This document shows positions 22,043 to 34,350 of a DNA stretch of 64,000 nucleotides, piece by piece. Position 1 is the stretch's first letter; every line of letters starts with the position of its first letter. The notes beneath the pieces are model-generated. The model was given only the letters and a program-made list of their open reading frames with translations, was not told the origin of the DNA and made no database searches. The translations under genes were made by a program, and so were the position numbers. Source of the DNA: Quercus robur (Eukaryota > Streptophyta > Magnoliopsida > Fagales > Fagaceae); the NCBI RefSeq assembly GCF_932294415.1, contig NC_065539.1:52905501-52969500 (forward strand). The letters are read 5' to 3'.

Positions 22043-22084
<42 letters not shown>

Positions 22085-22785
22085 ATGACTGGTGCTTAAA
22101 GGAAGGCGTGGGCGTGGGAGGAAGGCGTGATCGGTGCCCAAAACCCATTTTCTCAAACCCAAAATCCCGTCTGGTGGTGGCAGCGATAGATGTAGGCATG
22201 ACCTCTTTTTTCTTTTTTTCTCTCTATCTTCCCTTGAATCAAACCCTCCATGGTGGAGATGTGGTGTGGGACTCATGGATCGGTGGCTGGTTTCATCATC
22301 CCTAATGTGGGTTTCATTTTTGGAGGTATGGGTTTCATGGATCAATGGATGAGTTTCATTTTTAGTGGTGTGGGTGGCCGGATTTCTTTGTTCCTTGGTA
22401 TGGTGGTTGTGGTTTTTGTGGGTTGGTGGTGGGTAATTTGATGGTGGTGTGGGTAATGGGTCGGTGGTGGTTTTGGTTTTGGTTGTGTTGATGGTGGTGG
22501 TGATTGGATGAGAGATTTAATTTTGATTGGGTTGATGGTTGTGGTGGTGGTGGTGGTGGTGGCGGCGGCTTGGTGGTGGTGGTGGTAGTGGGCTATGTGG
22601 GTAATTTATTGGATAGTATAAATTATATTTTTTTATTATATAGAAATATTATTTTAATGAGTAAAATAAAAAAACAAAAGTTAGGATGTTGAGAATAATA
22701 TAAAATGGTATAGTATAAATGATAAAGTAAATTTTGAAATAGTAAAATATAATAATTTAAAGAAAGCTTATGGGAATGCTCAATG
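21760..22785. repeat. Low-complexity-rich probable DNA transposon remnant
   Basis: The left end AGCATCCGCACCTGG and the reverse complement of the right end AGCATTCCCATAAGC are loosely similar, suggesting a decayed inverted-repeat element. It contains a poly-T run of about 36 (22045-22081), GGTGGT-rich tracts (22530-22590) and purine/pyrimidine stretches. The glycine-rich ORFs (22250-22441, 22504-22692) are artefacts of GGT repeats. No firm target duplication. Confidence 0.35.
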
Positions 22786-24164
22786 GTCAATCAGGAAACT
22801 GGAACTTTCCTACTCTCTAACACGAACAGAACCCCACACTTCATTTAAAGTGAGTCGCCATTACCGTCCACAAGTTCTCTATAACATACACTTTTGTGAT
22901 CTCTATCATTTTCTATTTTTTCAACCTGAGCACACACAAAGTTCTTTTGCGGCCAATCGTTTGAGCCGCTTCATCTACTCGACCTGGACAACCTCGTCAG
23001 CACCCTCAAGGTCCTCTCTCTTCTCTTATGCAATGCTTGTGTGAATTCAGAATTCTCTGCTTTTGATTTTATATTAAATTTGTGTATAATTTTATTTGAG
23101 TGATCAGAAAGCAGGGGGAAAGGAGAGTAACAGAAAATTTGTTTATTGAGTTTTTGTGTTTTCTAATTATTTTATAGGTTGTGTTAATGGATACCCATAA
23201 ATACAATATCTTATATACTGTTACTTATGTTCTTCTCTCAAATTTGCTAAAAAAAGGGTGTTAAAAGAGAAGAGAGATTTGGTTTGTAGGGTCTGATTTT
23301 TTCTCACCGTGTGTCGGTTCTCCCTTCGTCAGCTCCGCTCATCACCGCCGGAGGTCGGTTCTCCGGCCTCCAGCGGTGCGGTTCCTGGACTCGGTTCGAT
23401 GCGGTGCATCGGTAGATCGACGTCCACAGCCACTAAGCCACAGATTGATACCCACAACCACAGATCGACACCCTCAAATCCAAAAAAAACAGATCAACAC
23501 CCACAATCATACATCCAAATATCTACCACCCACAAATTGAGACCCAGTAACCCACAAAACACAGAAAACATAGCTGAGATTGAAGCTTATGAGTGTTGGA
23601 TATCGAAGATCCGAGTTTGAGGAGAGAGAAGAGATCGATGGCGGCGGCGGTTAGGGTTTGGTGAGAGAAGGGATCGGTTCGGTTTTGCTTTGGTTTGGTT
23701 TTTGTATTTTGTCTCCGACGAATTCACCGCACCAGCGTCGGAGCAAGTCCCGATCTCCGCTTGCGGTGTTCGGCTTCATTTGTCGGTTCCCTTTTTGGTG
23801 CGGTTGCGTCGGTCGGTTTATGCACACCTCTGAGTCTGACGATTTCTCACCAGTGTTTTGCGTGTCGGGAGAAAGGGGGAAAAAACAGGAGAGAATAAAG
23901 CAATATGAATGGAACTTTATAGTTTGTCAAAATGTAATATAAGTAGGACTTTATAGCTGGCCACAAAGAAGATAATCTTGCCTTTCTTTTCTTTTCCCGT
24001 ACACAGAATGTGTAATTGTCATCAAATTTTTACTAAAGAACTTATCTAAAAAATAAAAAATAAAAATTTTCCACTAAAGCAAGTAAAAACTACATCAAAA
24101 ATATTTTTAAAAAGGAAAATAAAGTGGAAACAAAACTTTATACAGGTTTCCAGGAATTTACACT
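22786..24164. other. Anonymous region, possible gene fragments
   Basis: No recognisable domain. One stretch (22945-23010) could read CGQSFEPLHLLDLDNLVSTL before a GT (AAG|GTCCTC), and a GC-rich segment (23300-23900) has gene-like composition. Neither matches a family I can name. The ORFs at 23309-23620 and 23658-23942 overlap in different frames and are weak candidates. Confidence 0.3.
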
Positions 24165-24540
24165 TTATTTTCACAATTCTACTCTATCTTAATTAAAATG
24201 TATATGTATGTGAGTCTCACTTTTGGAGACTTGAACCTTGTACCTTGCCTCCCCTTACTCCACAAGAATTTTGTATTTTGTGAAGCGACTATTATGTCAA
24301 GGGTGCGCGGTGATAAGATCATCCCCTTAATTACTTGCATAAGCTATGTTTAAAGAAACAAAAAAAGTGAAGTTCAGAATAAATGTATTCACCACCGCGC
24401 ACTTTTGACATGATGATCACTCTACAAGTATAAGTGCTTATAAGGTGTGGGAGGTAAGGGTCAAGGTTCAAATATTTAAAAAGAAGTTTACACATATATA
24501 TATACACTTAGTTAGGTTAGAGTAGAATTTTATCTTAGAA
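24165..24540. repeat. Foldback MITE-like element, block B copy
   Basis: ATTCTACTCTA near the left end pairs with TAGAGTAGAATTT at 24508-24530, and GAGACTTGAACC (24227) pairs with GGTTCAAATATT (24463). The hairpin is about 375 bp. It is paralogous to 1-355, whose left end is outside the window. Confidence 0.55.
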
Positions 24541-25192
24541 AAAAAAAAATAAAATAAATTCATTCAATAATAACTAGTCGTAGTATTGAGGATAAAAGAA
24601 AAGGTTTGAATCATATTTGAGAGCATTTCCTAAGCACAAAAACAAATAGTACAAAATAAGAAGTTGTTCTATTAATTAGAACTGTATCCAGAAGCTTTGT
24701 TTCAAGAAGTTTTAGAGCTTTACAGAAACCAGTTGCTACAATTCTTCAAATTGTAAGTTCTTATTTTTCTTGCACACATCCGTGTCTTTATTTCTTCTTG
24801 AAATAAAATATCCACAACAAATTGTTTTCTCTCTTCTCTAATTTATTTTCCTTCTAATTTTTTACTTCAGTTTTAAATTTTAATGGAATGCGCTCTTTAT
24901 ATAAATTGTTGTTCTAAGATATATTAGGACATGCTACGATTATTCCTTGGAAACAGATGATGGGGTTGAGAGTCGGTGAAAGGGAGGGAGGGAGTTTTGA
25001 GTTCTGGGTTTATGTGGGCTTCAACTTGGTGTGAGTTGGGTCTAGTGGTCAGTGGGTTCTGTGATTTGGATTTGATGGGGGGTCTGAGCTTTGGTATGTG
25101 CTAGTTTTGTGTGTTGGCAATGTATGTTAGCTTGGTACGTTCTTGAATGTAACCTCTTTTTTTTTTTTTTTTTTTTTTTCAGTATATTTCCG
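24541..25192 (+). promoter_or_regulatory. TNL 5' region: leader exon and leader intron
   Basis: A non-coding exon ends at 24752 (CAAATT|GTAAGT). The intron ends with a long T tract and CAG at 25182, ten bases before the ATG at 25193. The same structure is preserved in block A. Leader introns commonly boost expression of plant genes. No TATA box assigned. Confidence 0.55.
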
Positions 25193-28100
25193 ATGGCTTC
25201 CATAAGCACTCAAAAAGACTCATCCTCCTCATCATTTTCTTCTTTAACACCACAATGGAAATATGATGTCTTTCTCAGTTTTAGAGGTGAGGATACTCGC
25301 AATGGTTTTACAGACCATCTATATGCTGCCTTGAAACAGAAGGGCATTGTCACCTTTAGAGATGAGGAAAAACTTGAGAGGGGTAAATCCATTTTACCAA
25401 AGCTCTTGAAAGCAATAGAAAAATCCAAGTTTGCAATTGTCATTCTTTCAAGAAACTATGCATCTTCTACATGGTGCTTGGATGAACTTGCAAAAATCAT
25501 TGAATGCATGAAAGAGATAGGAACAACAGTTTGGCCAATTTTTTATGATGTGGATCCATCTAATGTTGCCCAAGCCTTTGCTACACATGAGGAGCATTTT
25601 AAGGATCACATAGAGAAGGTGCAAACCTGGAGAGCTACTTTAAAAGAAGTAGCCAATCTTAAAGCGTGGCATTTACAAGATGGGTAATTGAATATGAAAC
25701 TTTTCTCTCCTTTAAATATTCAAAACATACTCTTCTTATCTTTAGTCTTGTTGTGAACCTTAGGCATACCCATATACACGTTCATGGTTCTTTCAAGTTT
25801 GACTTGATCCAATTAATTTATATTTTCATATTTCTTTTAATTATGTCTTGAGCAAAGTTATTTAAATTTTTTTGGTTTCACCCAATAGAGTAGAACTTTG
25901 GATTTCAACTATCATAAGCTCACCAAATGTCATACTCTCTCAATTGCAGGTCTGAGTCAAAATTTATCCAAAATATTGTGGGAGAGTTATGGCATAAATT
26001 AAGTTATGCGTTCTTAGAAGATACTGAAGACCTTGTAGGAATAGAATCTCGAGTGAAGAAATTGGAGTCATATTTGGCTATAGAGTTTAACGATATTCGC
26101 ATTGTAGGGGTTTGGGGGATGGGGGGAATTGGTAAAACAACCCTTGCTAGAGTTGTTTCTCGTATGGTTGCTAAGAAATATGAAGGCTATTGTTTTCTTG
26201 CTAATGTTAGGGAGGTTTGTGAAAAAGATGGTTTAGTTCCATTACAACAACAGCTTATTAGTCAAATTTTAAATGAAAGTATGAATATACAAAACGTTGA
26301 TGATGGGGTGTTCGTGATCAAGAATCGATTACGTCATAAAAGAATTCTTCTTGTTCTTGACGATGTAAATCAATTAGACCAGTTAAAAAAGTTAGCTGGG
26401 AAGCATAACTGGTTTGGTTTAGGTAGTAGAGTTATCATAACAACAAGGGATAGGCATTTACTACATATACTTGGAGTAGATGAAATATACGAAACTGAAG
26501 GATTGAATGATGATGAAGCTCTTCATCTTTTGAGTTTGAAAGCTTTTCATAAAGACCATCCTCCCAAAGATTATCTAGAGTTGTCTAAAGATGTTGTAAA
26601 ATATACTAAAGGTCTGCCTCTGGCTATTGAGATTTTAGGTTCCTTTTTGTTTGGTAGAAGCATTAATCTATGGAAAAGTACATTAAATAGGCTTACAAAA
26701 TTTCCAGAACATGAAATTCTCCAAGCACTTAAAATAAGTTATGATGGATTACATGAAACAGAGAAAAAAATATTCCTATATATTGCATGTTTCTTTAATC
26801 ATGAGGACAAAGATAGTGTAGTAGAAAAACTAGATTATCCTGGTCTTTACCCTGAGGTTGGATTAGGGGTTCTTGTTGACAAATCTCTCATAAAGATAAG
26901 TGACAATGAAGTCTGGATGCATGATTTACTAGAAGAAATGGGCAGGAAAATAGTTCATGAAGAGAGCCCTGAAGATCCTGGAAGGCGTAGCAGTCTATGG
27001 TCATTTGAGGATATTAACAATGTTCTAACAAAAAATACGGTAAGAGGTTATTTAGAAAACTTGAGCACATACCCTATCATATTATTCAAAAAAGCTCAAG
27101 TTAGATTAGCTTTGGTAATCATACATTTTGCAATTCTCTAAGCCCTTTCATGATTATTGTAGGGAACAGAAGCAATTCAAGCCATAGTCCTAAAGCTGCC
27201 TGAATCGAAAGAGGCAGATTGGAATCCTGAATCTTTTTCAAAGATGCATCATCTTAAATTGCTCATAATTAAGAACATTCAACTTGTCCTTGGACCCAAA
27301 CATCTTCCTAATGGCTTAAGATTTCTTGATTGGAGTGGATACCCTTCAAAATCTTTGCCATTAAATTTCCAATCAAACGATCTTATTGAACTTTACATGT
27401 GCAGTAGCTACATCGAACGACTTTGGAAAGGAGCAAAGGTAATTTAAGTATCCTTGTACAAGTTTATATTTAAGTTCCATTAAATTGTAAGGTTTTGTTG
27501 AAGCTAATTGTTTCTTCTTTTTTTGGTTGCTTTTAATAGTCTTTTGAGAGGTTGAAAATCATCGAAATGAATGAGTCTTCAAATCTTATAGAAACCCCTG
27601 ATTTCACCAAAGTTCCGAATCTTGAGAAATTGGTCCTAGAAGATTGTATAAATTTAACTGGGGTGCATCCATCAATTGGAGTTCATAAAAAGCTTACTCT
27701 TCTCAATTTAAAAGGCTGCAAAAACCTAAAAACTCTTCCGAATAAGTTTGAAATTGAGTCTCTGAAGATTCTTATTCTTTCTGGTTGCTCAAAAGTAAGG
27801 AAAATCCCAGAATTCGAAGAAAATATGCAACGTGTATTGAAGCTTTACTTGAATGGAACTGCTATTACTAAACTACCGACATCAATTGGGCATTTAACTG
27901 GCCTTGCTTTATTGAATATAAGAGATTGCAAAAGTCTTACGTGTCTACCAAACACCATTTTTAATTTGAAATTTCTTACAGATGTGAATATTTTTGGATG
28001 TAGAAAATTGGGGAGATTGCCAGAGAATTTGGGGAATGCAGAAAGTATAGAGAAGCTTGATCTGAGTGAAACTGCTATAAGACAGGTGCCTTCTTCCATT

Positions 28101-28593
28101 AGTCTCCTAAAAAATCTTAAAGTGCTATCTTTCTTTGGATGTAAGGGGTTGTCATCATCTAATAATTCATGGTATGAGCTCCTCCCTTTTTATTTTATGC
28201 CAAGAAGTCCAAATCCTGTGGGATTGTCCTCTCTATCGAGTTTGTGTTCTTTGACCAATTTGAATCTTAGTGGCTGCAATGTCAAGGCAATCCCCATTGA
28301 TATTGGTAGTTTATTTTGTTTAGACAAAATGGATCTAAGTAAAAATAGTTTTGTTTGCCTTCCGGAAAGCATTGATCAACTACGTAAGTTGAGAATATTT
28401 TGGTTCACGGGTTGCACAGGTCTTCGATCATTGCCAAAGTTTCCATCAAATATTGTTTCTATTAGGGGATATGGTTGTACCTCACTAGAAACGGTACCAG
28501 ATTTACTAAAACCTAATTCTTTATGTGAGGCAGAGCTTGTTCTTTCAAATTGCAGTAATTGACATGTTTTTTGCAGTGATAAGAAAGCAACTT

Positions 28594-28638
<45 letters not shown>

Positions 28639-29192
28639 GTGTGTGTGTGTGTGTATCTCTTTGTTATAACAACTTTCTTTGTATGTTTTAGGGACTTTCT
28701 CTTGATGGTAGATATGACTTTCAAGATTTTAATTGGGTATATGAAATCCTTATTCCTGGAAGTGTAATTCCGAAGTGGTTTAGCCATCAAAGTATGGGGG
28801 CTGAAGTGACTATAACAATACCTTCTTCTCATTTGTGTGACAAGTTGATGGGAATTGCTGTTTGCGTTGTATTTTGTTCACTTCCACATCACCAAATTGA
28901 TGAGAAAAGTTCACTTGAATGTTGGTTGATGGTCAATGGAAAAGATATGTCTTCTTCACCACAAATAAATGCCTTTGTTACTTTATCAGATCATATTTGG
29001 CTATTTTATGTGCTTTCTCAATACTACAAGGATGCTGAGGAAGACATAGCATTACTAAAGGAATGTGAAGCAAATGAATTCAATCATATTGGTATTAAAT
29101 TTGAAGCCGGTTCAGTCTTGGAGGTGAAGGAATGCGGTTTCCGTATGGTATACAAGAAAGACATAGAAGATCTCAACCAAACTATGGCTTAG
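25193..29192 (+). CDS. TIR-NBS-LRR (TNL) immune receptor, lesions near the C-terminus
   Basis: Exons: 25193-25683 (TIR), 25950-27039 (NB-ARC), 27163-27438, 27540-28562 (LRRs), then 28692-29192 (C-JID post-LRR domain). All junctions are GT-AG with matching phases up to exon 4. The TIR has YDVFLSFRGEDTR, the BB-loop DEEKLERGKS and WCLDEL with the NADase-type Glu. It lacks seven residues (RKQIGSF) that the relic copy keeps after DPSNV. NB-ARC shows GVWGMGGIGKTTLA (about 217-230), LLVLDDV, GSRVIITTRDRHLL, GLPLA and MHDLLEEMGR. Leucine-rich repeats follow (about residues 540-950). After about 28556 the frame slips: exon 4 ends NCSN-stop, while IDMFFAVIRKQLQ continues in another frame to a donor at 28592. 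The C-JID exon is open to TAG at 29192, and the same frame stays open for another 80 codons with a basic KRTRDD / PHRKRIERL stretch. The gene may therefore yield a receptor truncated after the LRRs (959 codons). TNLs detect pathogen effectors and signal through TIR NADase activity. Confidence 0.85.
28594..28653 (+). repeat. (CT)n-(GT)n compound microsatellite in the TNL last intron
   Basis: About 20 CT units are followed by about 8 GT units just after the GT donor near 28593. Length variation here would sit in the polypyrimidine-rich part of the last intron. Confidence 0.9.
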
Positions 29193-30339
29193 AGCAGCAA
29201 TACCAGCATCATTCCTTATGAGGACTTAGGTGTTCTCCATCATAATTTCGACAATTCGGTAGTGGTAGCGGAAGGCAACAAAGCAAAGCGAACCCGTGAT
29301 GATTATGATGGGGTTGGACCTAGTGGAGATGGAAGCTCTAATGATGTGCCACACCGAAAAAGGATTGAAAGGCTTGCAGAATTTAACAACCATGGTAACT
29401 CTGATTGTGCGGAGTCAAGTGAGTACAAGGATTGAAGTGATGAGTTTAGTGATTGGTGGTCATCTAGTGAAACTGAATTGGAATGTTGATGGAATTTGAA
29501 GGGTTCAAATACTCTGTAAGTCAATGAATTATAATTAATTCCTATATTTTCTCTTGATTACTTGTATGTCATTGTCTTTTTTCTTAATCTCTAGTTTTGT
29601 CGATTGCTACATTATCATTCTTCCTTGAGGCTACTCGTTTAATCTAAAAACAAAAATTAAAAAATAAACATAGTTTTATAAAACAAACAATGGTTAGGGT
29701 AATTTTGGTTTAGTGATTTGTGTTAGTTGTTTTGTGTTGGTTTCCTCCTTGACGTAGGATTATTGGACTTGTTCATAAGGAGAAACTATCACACAGCCAA
29801 GAGACAAGAAGACTAGAGCGGTCCATTGTATGCTTCTAATTTTCACTTACTCTAATAGATTACAGGGTAAAATCTGCACTTTTGTTGCCTACATAATTCA
29901 TCTTTTTAAAAAAATTTCGAAGTTTAAAAACAATATATTTATGCCACTGCAAACATTATAATCAGAATTAAGTATTATGTCTTTACATATTGTATATGAG
30001 AACTCGTGTATAGATCACAATCAGAATGATTAGTCTAACTAGATGTAGCATCAAGCTTCCTCGCTATAGGTTTCCTATGGTTGTGTACTGATAACCTTCA
30101 ACCAAAAAAACTTTTCTTTTGGTTTGGTTTAAGAGAATGGATAATTTTTCTATTATTGTTTTTTTCTTTTTATTTTTATTTTTTGCTCTGAAATTTTTAT
30201 TATTTTAATGTAGGATAACAATTTTAGAAGCTATTAAAATGATTTATATCAGCATGTTTAAGGACTTTGTTAATGTAATTCTCATAATGTAACAGACTTT
30301 ACAATTACGCAGTGAATGTTCAAAATTTAACTTTCTTTT
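29193..30339 (+). other. TNL 3' region, including a formerly coding tail
   Basis: The segment 29193-29434 continues the C-JID frame without a stop beyond the TAG (ends ...SSEYKD-stop) and encodes an acidic/basic tail with likely nuclear-localisation character. The rest is AT-rich non-coding DNA with no gene seen. Confidence 0.5.
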
Positions 30340-30856
30340 TATGAGGAAATATAAATATGCAAAATTTCCCTGTTGACCAAATCATTCAAAACAGTTCATG
30401 TATTGGTGTTACAATACAAAATAGTGAAGGCTTGGTGATTGCGTCTCTAGCTCAAAGGTTGAAACAAGCATACAAAGCTGTTGAAATTGAAGCTATGGCT
30501 GCCATTCGTGCCTTGGAATTTGCAGAAGAGATCGGTCTGGACAGAGTTGTGGTAGAGGGGGATTCCAAGATAGTAACACAAGCTTTGAAGACTAAAGATA
30601 CAGGTTAGGCGTCGTATGGTCTGCTTATTGCAGATGTGTGTTTTTGAAAGAAACTTCTCTGAATTATCCTACTCTCACACTAAGAGAGAGGGTAACTAAG
30701 TAGCACATTGTTTAGCTAAGTTTGCTGCTAATTTTACAGCTAGTGTTGTATGGATGGAGGATCTTCCACCATCAGCTTTTTCTTTTGTTTAGGCTGATTT
30801 AGCCTTTCTTTCTTAATAAAGTTAGATGTCTCCCTTCTCCCAAAAAAAAAAAAAAA
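30340..30856 (+). pseudogene. RNase H-like (RVT_3) domain relic of a LINE-type retroelement
   Basis: The frame 30357-30608 reads IGVTIQNSEGLVIASLAQRL, then EIEAMAAIRALEFAEEIGLD and VVVEGDSKIVTQALK, the plant RNase H-like domain found at the end of non-LTR retrotransposon polyproteins and of some host genes. After the stop, further homologous residues follow in shifted frames to about 30790 (NYPTLTLREREGN, VAHCLAKFAANFTAS). An oligo-A tract at 30842-30856 ends the piece, which fits a 5'-truncated, retrotransposed copy. Catalytic acidic residues E (IEAMAA) and D (EGDS) are visible, but the reading frame is broken. Confidence 0.75.
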
Positions 30857-31699
30857 TCATAATTGATTGATCCATTGATCAACTGAAAAAATGATTTGCA
30901 TCAACATAAGTTATTTTTTTGTCAATTTTCTTATGCTATCATCATTAGGAACCTAAGGTCGTACCTATGTGTAAATAGATGTGTGATAACCAACTAAATA
31001 AAAAGCTCTCACAAGAGACAATCTTCAAAGCTAAAAGCATGTTGTAATTGTTAGACAATCTTCAATTTATCTTCACCAAAATAATGTTATGAATGACTAT
31101 ATATTGCTTGATTGTTAGACTTAGACATGTTGCGATGATGCAATGATTTATCATAATTGAATATTGAATGGTAAGTAGTACTAAATAGCCTTAGCCATGT
31201 GCTGCTTTTATTCTGCAATGTAAGTAAATCATCATTCACATCAGTGTCCCATGTAATACTTGTGTAGAAGAATTGGTGAGACCTTAATAATATTCAATCC
31301 CACTTAAAAACCATAATCTTTTCCCTCTGCCATATATATATATGATCTTGATCAAGTTTAAAGAAAACTAGTTGCAGACCCATCCAATGTGTGAGAATAT
31401 ATATGAAATTGCCCTAGCCAAATAATAAGTGCTATTTTAGAACCACCCCCCCCTCCCCCACCCCAAAAAAAAAAATTTATGACTTATTAATTTTAGTCTA
31501 AACACAATTAAAATGGAATTTATGTAATTAGCGTAGAATTTATTTAATTAGCCAATTAATTAACTAGCGCATTCTACAATTGCATGGATAACCATAGTTG
31601 AACAAAGCAATTGAGTAAAGGGCAAAAAGAAAAGAAGATGCAAACCAAAGATAACATCCGATGTGTCAAAATAAAGAAAAAACATTGGCCTGAAACATA
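30857..31699. other. AT-rich intergenic DNA, no gene
   Basis: No ORF, no clear repeat ends. A C-run followed by an A-run lies at 31445-31477. Nothing recognised. Confidence 0.4.
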
Positions 31700-32570
31700 A
31701 TCAATCATCTTTTCTCTCTCTCAACTCATCATCTTCACATCATTAATTTCCAAACTTATTTTTACACATTCTCCAACTTTTCCCCTCCCTTTTACCTTTT
31801 TATGTTTCCACTATTATCTACTTTAATATCACTCTTCTTCAATCCTTTTATCTTCCTTTTATTTTTGACTCTTTTTATTCCTATCATTTTACTATAAATT
31901 TGCAACTCTCTCTCTCATTTTTTTTCTCCATTTTTGGTGGATTTTATTATTTTTCTTGCATCTCAACTTTAAGTAGATAATTTTTTTTTTTTTTTTTTTT
32001 TAACTCTACTTTAGGTTGATGTGATTTAGTTTTGTATTTATAAGCTGTTATATTTCTTTTCTTTGATTTCATAGATGCTATCTTATTGAATTATAAAGAT
32101 AGTATATAAGAAATATAATGTTATTCTATTATATAGTATGACTTGGATAATTTGGTGTTTATTTCTAAATCTTTTATTTTTTCTATTTTTCTTCTCGTCT
32201 AATTTTCTATAAATTTGTTATTTTCTCTCATATTCTTTGTTGAAAAAGTGATTATTCTTTCTCTTTTGATTTTATATCTTTCCTTGCAACTCTCTATTTT
32301 AGGTTAATATGTATTGATGTTGTATTTTTGAGTTCTCCATCATAAGTAGTCTCTCTCCCCTCTTATAGCTTTGATTTGATTTTTGTTTGAGTTAATACTT
32401 AGTTATTTTCAAAGTGATTATTGAATTTATATCAAAACACAATATTGATTGTGCATTTGAGCATGCCTATATTTGTGTAATATTAAGTGCAATTTTGTTA
32501 TGATTTTTTATTATCATGATAATCTCCTTTAAAAGGATGGGGAATTGAATAATTTATTTGAAATTTAAAA
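31700..32570. repeat. Dispersed repeat R, copy 2 (uninterrupted)
   Basis: It aligns with 12575-14345 except for the solo LTR there. It has a CT-rich start, a 22-bp T-run at 31981, and ends near GAATAATTTATTTGAA. It gives the empty site for the 13071-13871 insertion. Confidence 0.65.
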
Positions 32571-33467
32571 AGTATGACATAATTTTGAAGAATATGTACC
32601 ACCTCGTAAAGGAATAATACCAATCAAACACACCTAAAATAATAGTATGATATTGTGGGGGTCAAAAACATTAAACTAAAGAACTAAACTTGGGTTTAAG
32701 ATCAATACAACTAATTTCTTAAGAATGGGAGTTAGAATTCCATAATGAGAAGATCAAATAGGTGGTTGGAGTCGAGTATAACTAAATTAAGATCTTGAAT
32801 AAATGAAAAACGGTTTCCTGAGGTGCATACAAGAGTTCTAAAGGGAAAATACATTTATAGCTATCTTCCTCCTCCTCTAGATGTCTTGCTCTTAGCTAGA
32901 TTTAGGGGGATACTTGTCCCATCAACATCTTCTCTTGCCATTTCTTGATCATGAAGATAGACTTTTGAAGTGCTTTTACTGTTTAGGTTAGTTATTCAGC
33001 ATTTAATGTGGCTGACATTAGGTAGGGAGAGTTTATTAATGCAGAGGTGTCTTTGATATGAATACAGTGGGAAATAAAAAACTTTGATCTGTATATAAAT
33101 TTTGTTTTCTAGTGGCAATGCACACTTAAATACCAAAGATTTCTAGGGTTGATTTTTTCAATGAAGAACTTCTAGACTCATTGCCTTCCGTTTTGGTCAG
33201 TTTTATTATCTTATAGCTTAATTGGTTTTTGTTTATATGTTAGGTGTTGTATTACATATAACCCAGAAATCGTCTTTATTAAGAAGGGAACAGAGCAAGA
33301 TGTCTCCTCAGTAATACAAAACCATATCAACCCCTGAAAGAGGCCACAAAAAATAAATATACATGAACCCCACAACCTAAGGGAACTCTTATAATAAATG
33401 AAATCATCATTAATAAAGAATAGGTAGGAATGTGGTGCTGCAAAAGGCAGGTTTACAAATGAGAAGA
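32571..33467. other. Intergenic DNA and LTPG-B 3' region
   Basis: No gene. From 33126 it aligns with block A again and forms the 3' flank of the LTPG gene. Confidence 0.5.
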
Positions 33468-34350
33468 TCAGTACGCTGTGAAGGTTGAAGCAACTGTTGC
33501 AGCACATATAAGGAAGAAGAGATGAGAAATTGACAACTTGATGGAACTTCCAGCTGATGTACTACCTTCTATTGATGGCACGGTTTTAGATCCACTTCCT
33601 ACAAAAGTGAACATCAACCCCAATGAGCAAATTAAGAGAACAAATAAATCCAATGATATTTCATTGATGAGTATAAATTTAATAGAACTTGTTCAATGTC
33701 ACTTATTTCTTAAGGTTCTTTGTAAGGATTGAACTTTTTGAACATAGAATTTGGTTTGTATAAGTCAACATGATAATTTTGCACAATTGAACAAATGATG
33801 AAGCAGTTTGTACCTGAAGGAACTGAATCCGAAGATGTTGGTGATCCTGCAGGAGAGTTGGATGGTGAAGCAGCTGCTGATATTCAAAAGGCAAGTTAGC
33901 ATAGATTTAAAAAAAAAAAAAAAATGCTCAATTATGAGAATTTTACATCCATCCACAAGCTAAACAAGCAGTTTTGATGGGCAAATTACTACTTTTACAG
34001 TTAAAATGAGAATTTGAATATGGGTTCTTACCATTACAGCTACTGAGAGGTGGGGTCTGAACATTACAGGCACCAGGCAAAGCTAGAGTCTGAGTTTGGT
34101 TGATGTTGATCCCCAATGATGAGCTACCTCCATTAAGGACTTGGCACAAGCATTGTGGTTGTGAGCGGACTACAATAGCAAGCTGTGAGCAGCAGCCTGA
34201 AGATGGGGTTGAGGTGTTGCCAGTAATGTAGTTAAGGCATGGTGACATACTGATGATCACATTTGTACAACTTGACTGAGCCGAAGCTCCTGCCCAGAGC
34301 ATAGTCACCAAGACTAGGACCAGTCCCATCTCCATTTTTGTATAAGCCAT
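33468..34350 (-). CDS. GPI-anchored non-specific lipid transfer protein (LTPG/xylogen-like), copy B
   Basis: Three exons: 34350-34032 (319 nt), 33873-33814 (60 nt) and 33598-33468 (131 nt). They use the same splice junctions as copy A and total 169 codons plus stop. The product has a signal peptide (MAYTKMEMG...GASAQ) and the eight-cysteine motif SSC, SPC, GCC, CLC, GAC, SSC. A linker contains [15 protein letters not shown], and the hydrophobic tail [13 protein letters not shown] fits GPI anchoring. Compared with copy A, exon 2 is three codons longer (SVP before the donor) and a few residues differ. LTPGs carry lipids at the plasma membrane/cell wall interface. It is convergent with the TNL about 4.3 kb away and probably under the same upstream sequences as copy A. 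Intact. Confidence 0.88.

Noticed and set aside
22250-22692. Glycine-rich protein candidates
   Set aside because: Produced by GGT/GTG repeats, not conserved, no start context or neighbouring exons.
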